Below, piece by piece: positions 7,385 through 14,176 of a stretch of DNA of 16,495 bases. Each line of letters starts with the position of its first letter. The first letter of the stretch is position 1. The translations under genes were made by a program, and so were the position numbers. Source of the stretch: Candidatus Nitrosopumilus sp. (GTDB taxonomy: Archaea; Thermoproteota; Nitrososphaeria; Nitrososphaerales; Nitrosopumilaceae); assembly GCA_013203245.1 (NCBI GenBank), contig JABMOR010000054.1, forward strand, positions 1 through 16,495, given 5' to 3'. The notes below the pieces were generated by a model. It did no database searches. It saw only the letters and a program-made list of their open reading frames with translations, and had not been told where the DNA came from.

Positions 7385-8527
7385 TTATTTTTTCTCCATT
7401 AAATTTTTGAGCTCTTCAAAGATGAACTTGCAGTCAAAAGGGCCAGGGGCTGCTTCAGGATGAAATTGTACTGCGATACAGTTTTGCTTTTTGTGTTTTA
7501 TTCCTTCAACTGTTTTATCATCAGCATTTGTAAACCATAATTTGAAATCAGATTTTTCTATAGATTCAGGAGTAATTCCATACCCATGATTCTGACTAGT
7601 AACGTATACTTGATTATTTTCTAAATTGATACAAGGTTTGTTTTGACCACGATGACCATATTTTAGTTTGTAAGTTTCAGTATTTCCTGCAATGCCAATT
7701 ATTTGAGCGCCCAAACAAATACCCAATGTAGGGATATTATTTTTAATTAATTTTTTTACAGTATCAATTGTGTCAGGACATTTTTGTGGATCACCAGGTC
7801 CACTACTAAGAACAACACCATCAGGATGATAAGACATTAGTTTTTCATAAGAAGTATCCCAAGGAACTAAAATCGCTTTGTAACCCAGTTCACGAATATT
7901 TCTCAGAATAGCATTTTTTGCACCAGTATCAATTACTACAACAGATTTTTCTTCATCACCGTAGATTTTTTCTTCTTTTGTAGAGACAACATCCATGAAT
8001 TGTTCAGAATCATAATGCTTTGCAGATTTTAGCTGTTTTTTAACAGATTCAACATCTATCTCAGTATCAGAAACAACTAGAGCAGCCATCATTACTCCAC
8101 TAGTCCGAAGTTTTTTTGTTAATTCACGAGTGTCAATTCCTGAAATACCAGGCACCTTTTCATTGTTCATCCATTCATCCAAAGTCATAGAAAGATTCCA
8201 GTGGCTTGCAGTTAATGATAATTCATGAACAACGAGACCACGAATTTGGATTTTATCAGATTCAAAGAATTTTGAAATTCCATCCTCATCAGCGATTGAT
8301 GGATCTGGAACACCATAATTTCCAACAAGAGGGTATGTGAATGTGAGAATTTGACCATTATACGAAGGATCAGTCAGAGCCTCAGTATAGCCGACCATAC
8401 CAGTATTGAAAACAATTTCTCCGAAAACAGTTGTAGAATAACCAAAACCTTGACCATCAAGAACAGTGCCATCATCAAAGATCAGTTTCCCAAACTTGTT
8501 TGCATGGTTTGATTTCTTTGTAGTAAT
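7385..8527 (-). CDS. carA: Carbamoyl-phosphate synthase small subunit (glutaminase), apparent ATT start
   Basis: CarA hydrolyses glutamine and channels ammonia to CarB. The N-terminal CPSase small domain includes GKLIFDDGTVLDGQGFGY and NTGMVGYTEALTDPSYNGQ. The class I amidotransferase domain shows the nucleophile in GICLG and the His/Glu pair in QFHPE. The first ATG (8398) would start inside the conserved NTGMVGYTEALTDP segment and remove about 43 residues. Reading upstream to the in-frame TGA at 8540-8542 there is no ATG, GTG or TTG. ATT at 8527, preceded by GAGGG at a 6-nt spacing, gives 380 residues and puts the triad at Cys271, His356 and Glu358, near E. coli 269, 353 and 355. The start is therefore non-canonical or the sequence has an indel here. 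The product call is secure. Confidence 0.93.
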   Translation of the reverse strand: MTTKKSNHANKFGKLIFDDGTVLDGQGFGYSTTVFGEIVFNTGMVGYTEALTDPSYNGQILTFTYPLVGNYGVPDPSIADEDGISKFFESDKIQIRGLVVHELSLTASHWNLSMTLDEWMNNEKVPGISGIDTRELTKKLRTSGVMMAALVVSDTEIDVESVKKQLKSAKHYDSEQFMDVVSTKEEKIYGDEEKSVVVIDTGAKNAILRNIRELGYKAILVPWDTSYEKLMSYHPDGVVLSSGPGDPQKCPDTIDTVKKLIKNNIPTLGICLGAQIIGIAGNTETYKLKYGHRGQNKPCINLENNQVYVTSQNHGYGITPESIEKSDFKLWFTNADDKTVEGIKHKKQNCIAVQFHPEAAPGPFDCKFIFEELKNLMEKK

Positions 8528-8560
8528 TGTGAACCCTCGTCAAGTCCGAGTTATTGTGAA

Positions 8561-8566
8561 TTTAAG
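8561..8566 (-). promoter_or_regulatory. Candidate TATA box of carAB
   Basis: Minus-strand ACTTAAAT resembles an archaeal TATA element. Adding ~26 nt predicts a transcript start near 8537, leaving a leader of about 10 nt that would contain GAGGG before the proposed ATT start. Motif inspection only. Confidence 0.35.
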
Positions 8567-8618
8567 TTTTATGCGTAAATGAAATTCAAAAAACTGATCG
8601 CAGTATAAGATTGAACAA

Positions 8619-9812
8619 TTAGAGGGCTTGGAACTCTTCGCTCCACTTGTGATAAGCGCGAATCATTTCAAGGGATACACTAGGTTTTCTTCTTGCCATA
8701 ATATCTTTAAAATCAGATGTTGTGAGTGCTCTTGGCTGTATGGGTGTCTCACCTTCAACTGGTTCATGATAATCAGCAGCATTGAAAATTTCATGTACAG
8801 TCTTTATCTGGGCTGCTTGACAAACATCTTTAATATCACTTGCACTGTATCCGTCAAATAGTTTAGCTAGTTCAGTATTATTTACATTGAGATTTTTGCT
8901 TAAAGGTGCAGTGTATTGTTCGAATAAATTTTCTCGTGCTTCTAGAGTAGGCAATGATACATAGATTCTCTTTTGGAATCTTCTAAGGAAAGGCCAATCA
9001 AGACTCCATGGTTTGTTTGTTGCACCAATTACATACAACATCAATTGTTTTCCTTTACTGTTAACACCATCCATTTCAGTTAAGAATTGATTTTTAGTTC
9101 TAACTTCGCCACCAACCTCACTACTTCTAGATCCTAACAAAGAATCCACTTCATCTACAAATAAAATAACAGGTTTACCTTCTTTCTCAGCATACTTTCT
9201 TGCCATAGCAAATAGTTTTGAGACATTCTTTTCTGCTTCACCAAGCCATTTACTCATCATAGATGATGCATCTACATTTATGAAATATCCATCCATTTCA
9301 TTTGCAGTAGCTGCTGCAAGCATTGTTTTTCCGGTACCAGGTGGACCGTAAAGTAACATTCCTTTTGGCCATCCAAGAGGAAACAAATCAGGTCTTTTAG
9401 TAGGATATACAATTGATTCACGCAATGCACTTTTAGCGTCATCTAAACCAATTACTTGGTCCCAAGTAACATCAGGCTTTTCTTTCATAATTAATTCTTC
9501 AAAATCATTTTCATTTTCTTGTCTCTGAACAGAATTCTTTTGTTCATCCGGTGATGCCTTTGGATCAACTGCAGGCTCTACGCCATGAGCCTGTTGTAGT
9601 GCATTAATTCTATTATGATAAGAGTTACATCGGTCTTTGTAAATTTGATTAGATCTGCTGGCAGGATAAAGTTGTAATAATTTTACTAGCACATCAATTG
9701 CTTGTTGATATTGACTGATTGCCATTCCACGTGCACCTTGAGAGTCAAATTTGATGGCTTCAGAAGCGTATTTGCTTGCTGTGTTTTCTAATTCTTGTGG
9801 GGCTAAACTCAT
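8619..9812 (-). CDS. cdvC: CdvC, Vps4-type AAA+ ATPase of the archaeal ESCRT division system
   Basis: The 397-residue protein has an N-terminal MIT-like three-helix domain (about residues 5-75), a linker rich in Asp, Pro and Gln, and a Vps4-class AAA+ module. Walker A is GPPGTGKT (156-163), Walker B is ILFVDE (216-221), the pore-loop region includes SKWLGEAEKNV, sensor 1 is GATNKPW, and arginine fingers occur in FLRRFQKRIYV. The C-terminal helix region AYHKWSEEFQAL matches the Vps4 end. CdvC remodels ESCRT-III-like CdvB polymers during membrane scission. It starts 8 nt after the coiled-coil protein gene, which itself follows a CdvB-like gene, so the three are likely one operon. carA follows downstream on the same strand but with its own apparent promoter. 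Confidence 0.95.
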   Translation of the reverse strand: MSLAPQELENTASKYASEAIKFDSQGARGMAISQYQQAIDVLVKLLQLYPASRSNQIYKDRCNSYHNRINALQQAHGVEPAVDPKASPDEQKNSVQRQENENDFEELIMKEKPDVTWDQVIGLDDAKSALRESIVYPTKRPDLFPLGWPKGMLLYGPPGTGKTMLAAATANEMDGYFINVDASSMMSKWLGEAEKNVSKLFAMARKYAEKEGKPVILFVDEVDSLLGSRSSEVGGEVRTKNQFLTEMDGVNSKGKQLMLYVIGATNKPWSLDWPFLRRFQKRIYVSLPTLEARENLFEQYTAPLSKNLNVNNTELAKLFDGYSASDIKDVCQAAQIKTVHEIFNAADYHEPVEGETPIQPRALTTSDFKDIMARRKPSVSLEMIRAYHKWSEEFQAL

Positions 9813-9820
9813 TTTATTAC

Positions 9821-10306
9821 CTACGCAGTTTCATCTCGAGAATTTTGTTGGTATTCTATAGGGTTAATCTCTGTCGCAAAATTGGTTAAATTAATTGAAC
9901 TTGTTTCGTGTTCATTATAGTCAGGCCCATCATGATAATTTTTTTTAAAATCAGATTTCTCAGAGAGGGTTGTATGCATTTCTTTGACCTTGTTAATTGA
10001 ATCCTCAGCTGAAAGTATCAATACAGAAACATCATCATCCAAATATTCAAGAGATTCAGCAGTCTCAGTAATAATACTAGTAAAATGCTTTAGAATTGAG
10101 CGCATTTCTTTTTTGTCAGCATATTTACACATCATAAAATTAGCAATTCCAACAATTTTATCTAAATCTTGTAGTTCTTCTAAAGAAAGTTTATCGATTT
10201 TTGAATCATCAGATGATTTCATTTCAGATATTTTTTTATCAATTTTTGAAGAAATTGATCTAATACTGTTCATATCCTTTAAAAAATCACGTTTTTGATT
10301 TAGCAT
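9821..10306 (-). CDS. Acidic helical/coiled-coil hypothetical between CdvB-like and CdvC genes
   Basis: The family is not recognised. The ATG at 10306 gives 161 residues and lies 1 nt after the stop of the CdvB-like gene; an alternative TTG at 10336 would overlap that gene by 29 nt. The first ~120 residues are predicted almost wholly helical with coiled-coil character (KRDFLKDMNSIRSISSKIDKK, then ESLEYLDDDVSVLILSAEDS). The last ~40 are polar and probably disordered (KKNYHDGPDYNEHETSS). There are no membrane segments. Its place in the operon suggests a partner of the ESCRT-III/CdvC machinery or a very divergent ESCRT-III-like subunit; that is inference only. It could also be the displaced C-terminal part of the preceding gene through a one-base frameshift in a run of six T. 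Confidence 0.75.
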   Translation of the reverse strand: MLNQKRDFLKDMNSIRSISSKIDKKISEMKSSDDSKIDKLSLEELQDLDKIVGIANFMMCKYADKKEMRSILKHFTSIITETAESLEYLDDDVSVLILSAEDSINKVKEMHTTLSEKSDFKKNYHDGPDYNEHETSSINLTNFATEINPIEYQQNSRDETA

Positions 10307-10307
10307 A

Positions 10308-10916
10308 TCAGGTATTGCATAATTTGAAAAAATCAAGATTAGGATACTGCTTATTTAATTTACAGTCAGCCATCAATTTTACTTCATTTATCAAAGTTGC
10401 GGATTCAATATTTGATTGACTAAAATCAAACCTAGCTGTAGTTAGAGCAGCAGAATCAATTACAATACTGCCCAAATGAACAGATATTTCAGATAATTTT
10501 TGACTACAATTTGGAATAATACCAAATAATTGCGCACTGACAGTTCTAATCATAGGAATTGAGGATGGAAGAACTTCAGGAATACTACTAATGTTAGAAA
10601 TTCGCCTCATATTTTTTTTAACGTGCAATAAAATGTCTAACGAATAGGCTATCAACTGTTCTAGTTTCAATGCATCAAATTGAATTTTATCTGATTCATC
10701 AAAATCATGAACTAAATCTTTGTTTGATTCTTTTAATTCAATTTGTTTGCTAAAGAGAACATCAATAATATCATCTAACAGATTTATAGAATATTCAAAT
10801 CGCGGGACTAGTGTTACAGAGTGAGATATGTTTTCAACATCTATCGAATTAACACTGCATTTTACCAACATACCAATTAGCACTTTTAGATTTTGTATTT
10901 GAGGACGTTGTAACAA
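10308..10916 (-). CDS. Divergent ESCRT-III (Snf7/CdvB)-like protein
   Basis: Residues ~40-190 follow the Snf7-like pattern of thaumarchaeal CdvB: a first helical pair (LKESNKDLVHDFDESDKIQF), a helix with LLHVKKNMRRISNISSIPEV, then LPSSIPMIRTVSAQLFGIIP, the helix SQKLSEISVHLGSIVIDSAAL and a terminal FDFSQSN...LMADCKLNKQYPNLDFF segment. The last three blocks resemble the CdvB core from my memory of the family; no alignment was run. At 202 residues it lacks a recognisable winged helix or proline-rich MIM2 motif for CdvC binding. The start is TTG at 10916; internal ATG at codon 16 is an alternative. It heads the operon ending in cdvC. It is a paralogue candidate rather than the main CdvB. Fairly confident of the fold, less of its role. 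Confidence 0.7.
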   Translation of the reverse strand: MLQRPQIQNLKVLIGMLVKCSVNSIDVENISHSVTLVPRFEYSINLLDDIIDVLFSKQIELKESNKDLVHDFDESDKIQFDALKLEQLIAYSLDILLHVKKNMRRISNISSIPEVLPSSIPMIRTVSAQLFGIIPNCSQKLSEISVHLGSIVIDSAALTTARFDFSQSNIESATLINEVKLMADCKLNKQYPNLDFFKLCNT

Positions 10917-10924
10917 ATAATTTA

Positions 10925-10954
10925 GTAACCACAGTTACACCCATCAACGGTTAC
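10925..10954. promoter_or_regulatory. Three GTAAC/GTTAC half-sites between cdv operon and TrmB-like gene
   Basis: The segment reads gtaacc at 10925-10930, gttac at 10934-10938 and ggttac at 10949-10954. The outer pair is a perfect 6-bp inverted repeat with an 18-nt spacer, and the first two form a 5-bp inverted repeat with a 4-nt spacer. It sits 9-38 nt upstream of the CdvB-like start codon and ~76 nt or more upstream of the divergent TrmB-like gene, a natural place for an operator. The binding protein is unknown; the adjacent regulator is the obvious candidate. Confidence 0.4.
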
Positions 10955-11030
10955 AATTTTGATTTTTTTTGAGTATTTGTGTAAAGGAATTTAGCTCTCA
11001 ATTTTACCTAATAACAAATCAAGAATAATC

Positions 11031-12191
11031 ATGGTAAATGAGCATGTTTTGACAGTAAGCCTAGAAGAATTCGGATTAAGCAAGTATGAAGCACAGGCGT
11101 ATGTGGCGTTGATTGTAAAGGGCACAATTTCAGCAAGCGAATTGGCATATTATTCAGAGATTCCACGAACTAAAATTTATCCAACATTATTAAAATTGGA
11201 AAGTAAAAAACTAGCCATTATTTCAAAAAGTAAACCCATCATGTGTACGGCAATTGCTCCTGAAGATGCCTTTGACGGAATAATTCATGAGCAAATCAAC
11301 AAAGTAAATGCAATGAACACATTGATTACAAATTTAAAGAAAGCAAGTGAAGATAGTAGAAAATCACGAGGTTCTGAAGAAAAAAGATATTTTCATTTGA
11401 GTGCAAACAATGTCTTATCACAACTACAAACAATGATTGAAGGATCAAAATCATCAATCAAAATCATGACAGACCAATGGGGTTTTGAGTTATTGGCAGA
11501 ATGCAAAGGGCAGTTATTATCAGTGTTACGTCGAAATCTAGAGGTCAAAGTTTTGGTGTCATCATCACAAATTTGTTCTGAATCATTTAGAGTAATTCCT
11601 GACGGAGTAGAAATCAGAGCATCAGACATTGCACAGAACTGTTTTATTTTTGATGAAACAGAATTGTTAATGATAAATAACGAGAATGGTAAAGGTGCTA
11701 TTTTTTCATCTACGGATATTTTAGGCATAAATCAAGAGAAAATGTTTTCAAATATTTGGAAAAATGCAACAAAGACAAAAGCCTTGGCAGACATGACAAA
11801 AACTGAAGCGCAAGAGATTTACAAAATTATTAAAATTGTCAACGAATCAGGTCTACTATATTTGCTAGACTCTGCAATGATATCTAAAAAACCAGAAGCA
11901 GACATGTTCAAACTTTTGGAGAAAAATGGAGTTTCTTTAAAAACAAAAACACTAGATGACGTAATTGAGATCATTGATGCAGTAATGCAAATTACATGCT
12001 CAGGTCATGCTAATTTTGAAGCAAATACCAAAAATATAACAGTAGAATCAAAATTAAACAGCGGTCATTCATTGCCATGGGTATCAATTTTGAACGGATG
12101 TCTTCTGAAACAAGGGTACAAAACAAGAACAGTGTATCAGAATAATTCAAACAAGGGCGAAAAAGTTCTTATCAAAATAAGTAAAAATTAG
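11031..12191 (+). CDS. TrmB-family transcriptional regulator with extra C-terminal domain
   Basis: Residues ~8-75 are a TrmB-type winged helix (LEEFGLSKYEAQAYVALIVKG, ASELAYYSEIPRTKIYPTLLKLESK), followed by a helical linker (~85-120). A phospholipase-D-like ligand-binding region of the TrmB C-terminal type spans about 125-245 (SSIKIMTDQWGFELL, LEVKVLVSSSQ, IFSSTDILGINQEKMFSNIW). About 140 further residues form an unassigned alpha/beta domain with a central helix, LDDVIEIIDAVMQITCSGHANFE, and a basic, strand-rich end. TrmB proteins are archaeal regulators, often of sugar metabolism. It starts at ATG and is divergent from the cdv-like operon, so it may regulate itself and that operon. The effector is unknown; the extra domain may sense it. 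Confidence 0.85.
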   Translation: MVNEHVLTVSLEEFGLSKYEAQAYVALIVKGTISASELAYYSEIPRTKIYPTLLKLESKKLAIISKSKPIMCTAIAPEDAFDGIIHEQINKVNAMNTLITNLKKASEDSRKSRGSEEKRYFHLSANNVLSQLQTMIEGSKSSIKIMTDQWGFELLAECKGQLLSVLRRNLEVKVLVSSSQICSESFRVIPDGVEIRASDIAQNCFIFDETELLMINNENGKGAIFSSTDILGINQEKMFSNIWKNATKTKALADMTKTEAQEIYKIIKIVNESGLLYLLDSAMISKKPEADMFKLLEKNGVSLKTKTLDDVIEIIDAVMQITCSGHANFEANTKNITVESKLNSGHSLPWVSILNGCLLKQGYKTRTVYQNNSNKGEKVLIKISKN

Positions 12192-12197
12192 AAAAAA

Positions 12198-12356
12198 TTA
12201 TTCCAGGGATTTTAAATCACTGTTGGACTTTTTCTGAGATTCTTTATAGGCAATATATGAAATAAAATCAGATGTGCTTTGAAAAGGGGTCTGTCCTCCA
12301 AGATTTTTCTCAATAAATGCAGATATTTGATTTACTAATTTTTCATTATCAATCAT
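12198..12356 (-). CDS. Tiny hypothetical protein (52 aa), ribbon-helix-helix-like C-terminal half
   Basis: An ATG-started 52-codon gene begins MIDNEKLVNQISAFIEKN and ends SNSDLKSLE. The pattern FIEKN...STSDFISYIAYKESQKK resembles the two helices of ribbon-helix-helix proteins, where a sequence like 'xFIxxxxxxxSRAEFIRxAIxxxL' is common, but the N-terminal beta strand is not evident, so this is only a resemblance. Its start overlaps the end of the upstream 45-codon gene by 8 nt, suggesting translational coupling. It is convergent with the TrmB-like gene, whose stop is 6 nt away. It fills an otherwise gene-free stretch. Confidence 0.6.
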   Translation of the reverse strand: MIDNEKLVNQISAFIEKNLGGQTPFQSTSDFISYIAYKESQKKSNSDLKSLE

Positions 12357-12486
12357 TTTTGTATTCTTTCAGAATTAGTTCAATAGTCTTAGAATCAAAT
12401 TTTGCAAAGCATTTGTTCAATTCTTCCTCATCTAATTCTTCATCATGATACAGCATATACAATATTGATTTGATTTTGACATTCAT
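12349..12486 (-). CDS. Tiny acidic helical protein (45 aa)
   Basis: The ATG at 12486 opens a 45-codon frame reading MNVKIKSILYMLYHDEELDE and ending LILKEYKND. It is predicted as two helices with an acidic turn, with no cysteine pairs or membrane segment. It overlaps the start of the 52-residue gene by 8 nt in another frame. The tight overlap and absence of other coding potential support a real bicistron. No family is recognised. Confidence 0.5.
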   Translation of the reverse strand: MNVKIKSILYMLYHDEELDEEELNKCFAKFDSKTIELILKEYKND

Positions 12487-12611
12487 TATAATAGCAAGTA
12501 AAAAACATGTACAAAATACTCAGTTTTCATACCTCAAAGTCAGAAATACGCTCAGCGATATACAAAATTTAGGGTCACCACCAATAAATAATTCCAATTA
12601 AGAGATAGGCC

Positions 12612-13217
12612 ATGCAAATAATTTCAATAGGTTATATCTTAGAATGTATGAATGATGAAAAAAACTATTTTGGGGATTTATGGCAAACATGTTTGAATAA
12701 CAAAAAAAGATTCAACAGGACTAAACTAAAAGAAATTTTGAAAAGAATGGAAGTGTTGGGGCACATTAAGAAACATGGTTACAAAGATGACGCATATTAT
12801 GTAAAATATTATCACTATTCGATGGAAGAAAATATTGGTTTTATAAATAATATTATGTTTACATATGAATCTAAAATAAATTCAACAATAAAGAATTTAG
12901 AAAATAGAAAAATATTTGTAGACATATCAAAAGGTCTTATTTCAAGTAAATTTAACAAATATACAAAATCAGATTATGAATTATTGTTAACTAGTATGTC
13001 AGGCATGTTTGAATTAGCATCATCAATTCTATGGACTAAAGAAAATAGTGATGATGACAAATTAAAAAAAGAATTGAAAAATTGTTTTAATCAAATTAAT
13101 GAATTCATGGCTGAAATAAATCAAAGATTACTTCAAGGTAGAGGAACAGAGGAGAGAATATTGTTACAAAGGGACTTTACCAGTAAAATTCCAAAAGCAG
13201 GATATCTTAAAATCTAA
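12612..13217 (+). CDS. Hypothetical protein with winged-helix-like N-terminus (201 aa)
   Basis: No family is recognised with confidence. Residues ~1-70 have the length and helix pattern of a small winged helix (YFGDLWQTCLNNKKRFNRTKLKEILKRMEVLGHIKKHGYKDDAYYVKYY), where LKEILKRMEVLGHIKK would be the recognition-helix region and KDDAYYVKYY the wing. The remaining ~130 residues are helical and polar, possibly a dimerisation or sensing bundle (ESKINSTIKNLENRKIF, ELLLTSMSGMFELASSI, KNCFNQINEFMAEINQRLL). AT content looks even higher than in neighbouring genes. The chosen start is ATG at 12612; the ATG at codon 13 (MNDEKNYFG) is an alternative. It is divergent from the tiny-gene pair across ~125 nt. 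A DNA-binding role is inference. Confidence 0.7.
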   Translation: MQIISIGYILECMNDEKNYFGDLWQTCLNNKKRFNRTKLKEILKRMEVLGHIKKHGYKDDAYYVKYYHYSMEENIGFINNIMFTYESKINSTIKNLENRKIFVDISKGLISSKFNKYTKSDYELLLTSMSGMFELASSILWTKENSDDDKLKKELKNCFNQINEFMAEINQRLLQGRGTEERILLQRDFTSKIPKAGYLKI

Positions 13218-13231
13218 AATAAATTATCAAG

Positions 13232-13282
13232 TGTCACTAAAGACACCCATTAGATCCTCATCATAGAATGCCTCTAGTGACA
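13232..13282. promoter_or_regulatory. Inverted repeat with competing inner hairpin upstream of ridA-like gene
   Basis: tgtcactaaag (13232-13242) pairs with ctctagtgaca (13272-13282) with one mismatch across a 29-nt loop. Its left arm also overlaps a smaller hairpin, gtgtc (13231-13235) with gacac (13242-13246). The two structures cannot form together. It may terminate the upstream gene or act as an operator or leader element; the sequence does not decide. Confidence 0.35.
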
Positions 13283-13400
13283 ATTAACATTAAATTTTTC
13301 GCATATACAATATCTTCTAATCAGTTTGAACGGTAAGAGAAACTATCAACAAATTCCATTTCTAAATACTAAAATCAGCCTAAAATCAAGCACAATAATC

Positions 13401-13856
13401 TTGATTGAAGAAAAACTTGAATCCATAGGAGTCAAACTTCCAAATCCACCTACGCCTGCAGGATCATATGTACCTGTGATAAGAACTGGAAATTTGTTAT
13501 TTATCTCAGGTCAAATTCCAATGGAAGATGGAAAAGTAATTTTTACAGGAAAAGTTTCAGATGACAATATAGATACTGCACAAAAATCTGCAAGAATGTG
13601 TGCAATTAACATTCTTGCCCAGATAAAAAGAGAATTAGGAAGTTTAGACAAGGTTACAAAAATTGTAAAACTTTCAGGATTTGTAAATTCAATGCCAGAT
13701 TTTACACAACACCCAAAAGTCATCAATTCAGCATCAGATTTACTCTTTGAAATATTTGGTGAAAAAGGAAAACATTCCAGAGTCGCAGTAGGAGTAGCTT
13801 GTTTACCATTAGATTCAATGACTGAAATAGATGCCATTGTAGAGTTTTCAGAATAA
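13401..13856 (+). CDS. RidA family (YjgF/YER057c/UK114) protein, probable imine/enamine deaminase
   Basis: From the TTG at 13401 the 151-residue product matches the longer RidA subfamily: MIEEKLESIGVKLPNPPTPA, then YVPVIRTGNLLFISGQIP, CAINILAQIKRELGSLDKV, VKLSGFVNSMPDFTQHPKVIN, ASDLLFEIFGEKGKHSRVAVGV and a final TEIDAIVEF strand. Arg127 is in the position of the family's active-site arginine. RidA proteins hydrolyse reactive enamines and imines made by PLP enzymes; members of this subgroup are less well characterised. The frame stays open to a TTG at 13326, but those 25 extra residues have no counterpart in the family, so the shorter start is preferred. No PLP enzyme is in the window. Confidence 0.88.
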   Translation: MIEEKLESIGVKLPNPPTPAGSYVPVIRTGNLLFISGQIPMEDGKVIFTGKVSDDNIDTAQKSARMCAINILAQIKRELGSLDKVTKIVKLSGFVNSMPDFTQHPKVINSASDLLFEIFGEKGKHSRVAVGVACLPLDSMTEIDAIVEFSE

Positions 13857-13950
13857 TCAATTTGGAAATTATTTTAAATAGATTTTTTTAGATAATGAAT
13901 TCAGAGTACAAAGGTATCCCGTAAAACAGAACTAAAGATAAGAGTAAAAA

Positions 13951-14118
13951 ATGAATTGCCCAGAATGTAATCACGAAAAAGGAAAATGCGAATGCCTATG
14001 CTGCTGCTCAGTTTCAAAGATAGGTTGTGTTTATTGCATTCTGCCCGTATTAGGGTACAGACAGATTAAGAAAATCCTAAGAAAAAGAAAGAATGTAGAT
14101 AAAAAAATTAAAGATTAA
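13951..14118 (+). CDS. Cys-rich small protein (55 aa)
   Basis: An ATG-started 55-codon gene with nine cysteines in its first 29 residues: Cys3, 6, 13, 15, 17, 18, 19, 26 and 29 (MNCPECNHEK, then KCECLCCCS and GCVYC), followed by a short hydrophobic bit and a strongly basic tail (YRQIKKILRKRKN). The pattern fits a zinc- or iron-sulfur-binding or metallothionein-like micro-protein, or a membrane-anchored zinc finger; the exact class is unknown. It lies between ridA-like and PEFG-CTERM genes on the same strand, ~94 nt after the former. Confidence 0.7.
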   Translation: MNCPECNHEKGKCECLCCCSVSKIGCVYCILPVLGYRQIKKILRKRKNVDKKIKD

Positions 14119-14176
14119 GAAGATTACCATACATTTGTAGAAATAGTTCATATACAGTTATGAACGACGTATAGGA

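Noticed and set aside
8512..8514. carA start at ATG 8514
   Set aside because: In this frame the ORF stops after seven codons (MQTSLGN); it works only with an indel, so it is recorded as an alternative to the ATT start.
10308..10336. Starting the coiled-coil gene at TTG 10336
   Set aside because: It needs a 29-nt overlap with the CdvB-like gene, whereas ATG at 10306 lies directly after that gene's stop. Kept as a frameshift possibility.
13326..13400. N-terminal extension of the RidA-family protein from TTG 13326
   Set aside because: The 25 residues have no counterpart in the family, and TTG 13401 gives the expected N-terminus.
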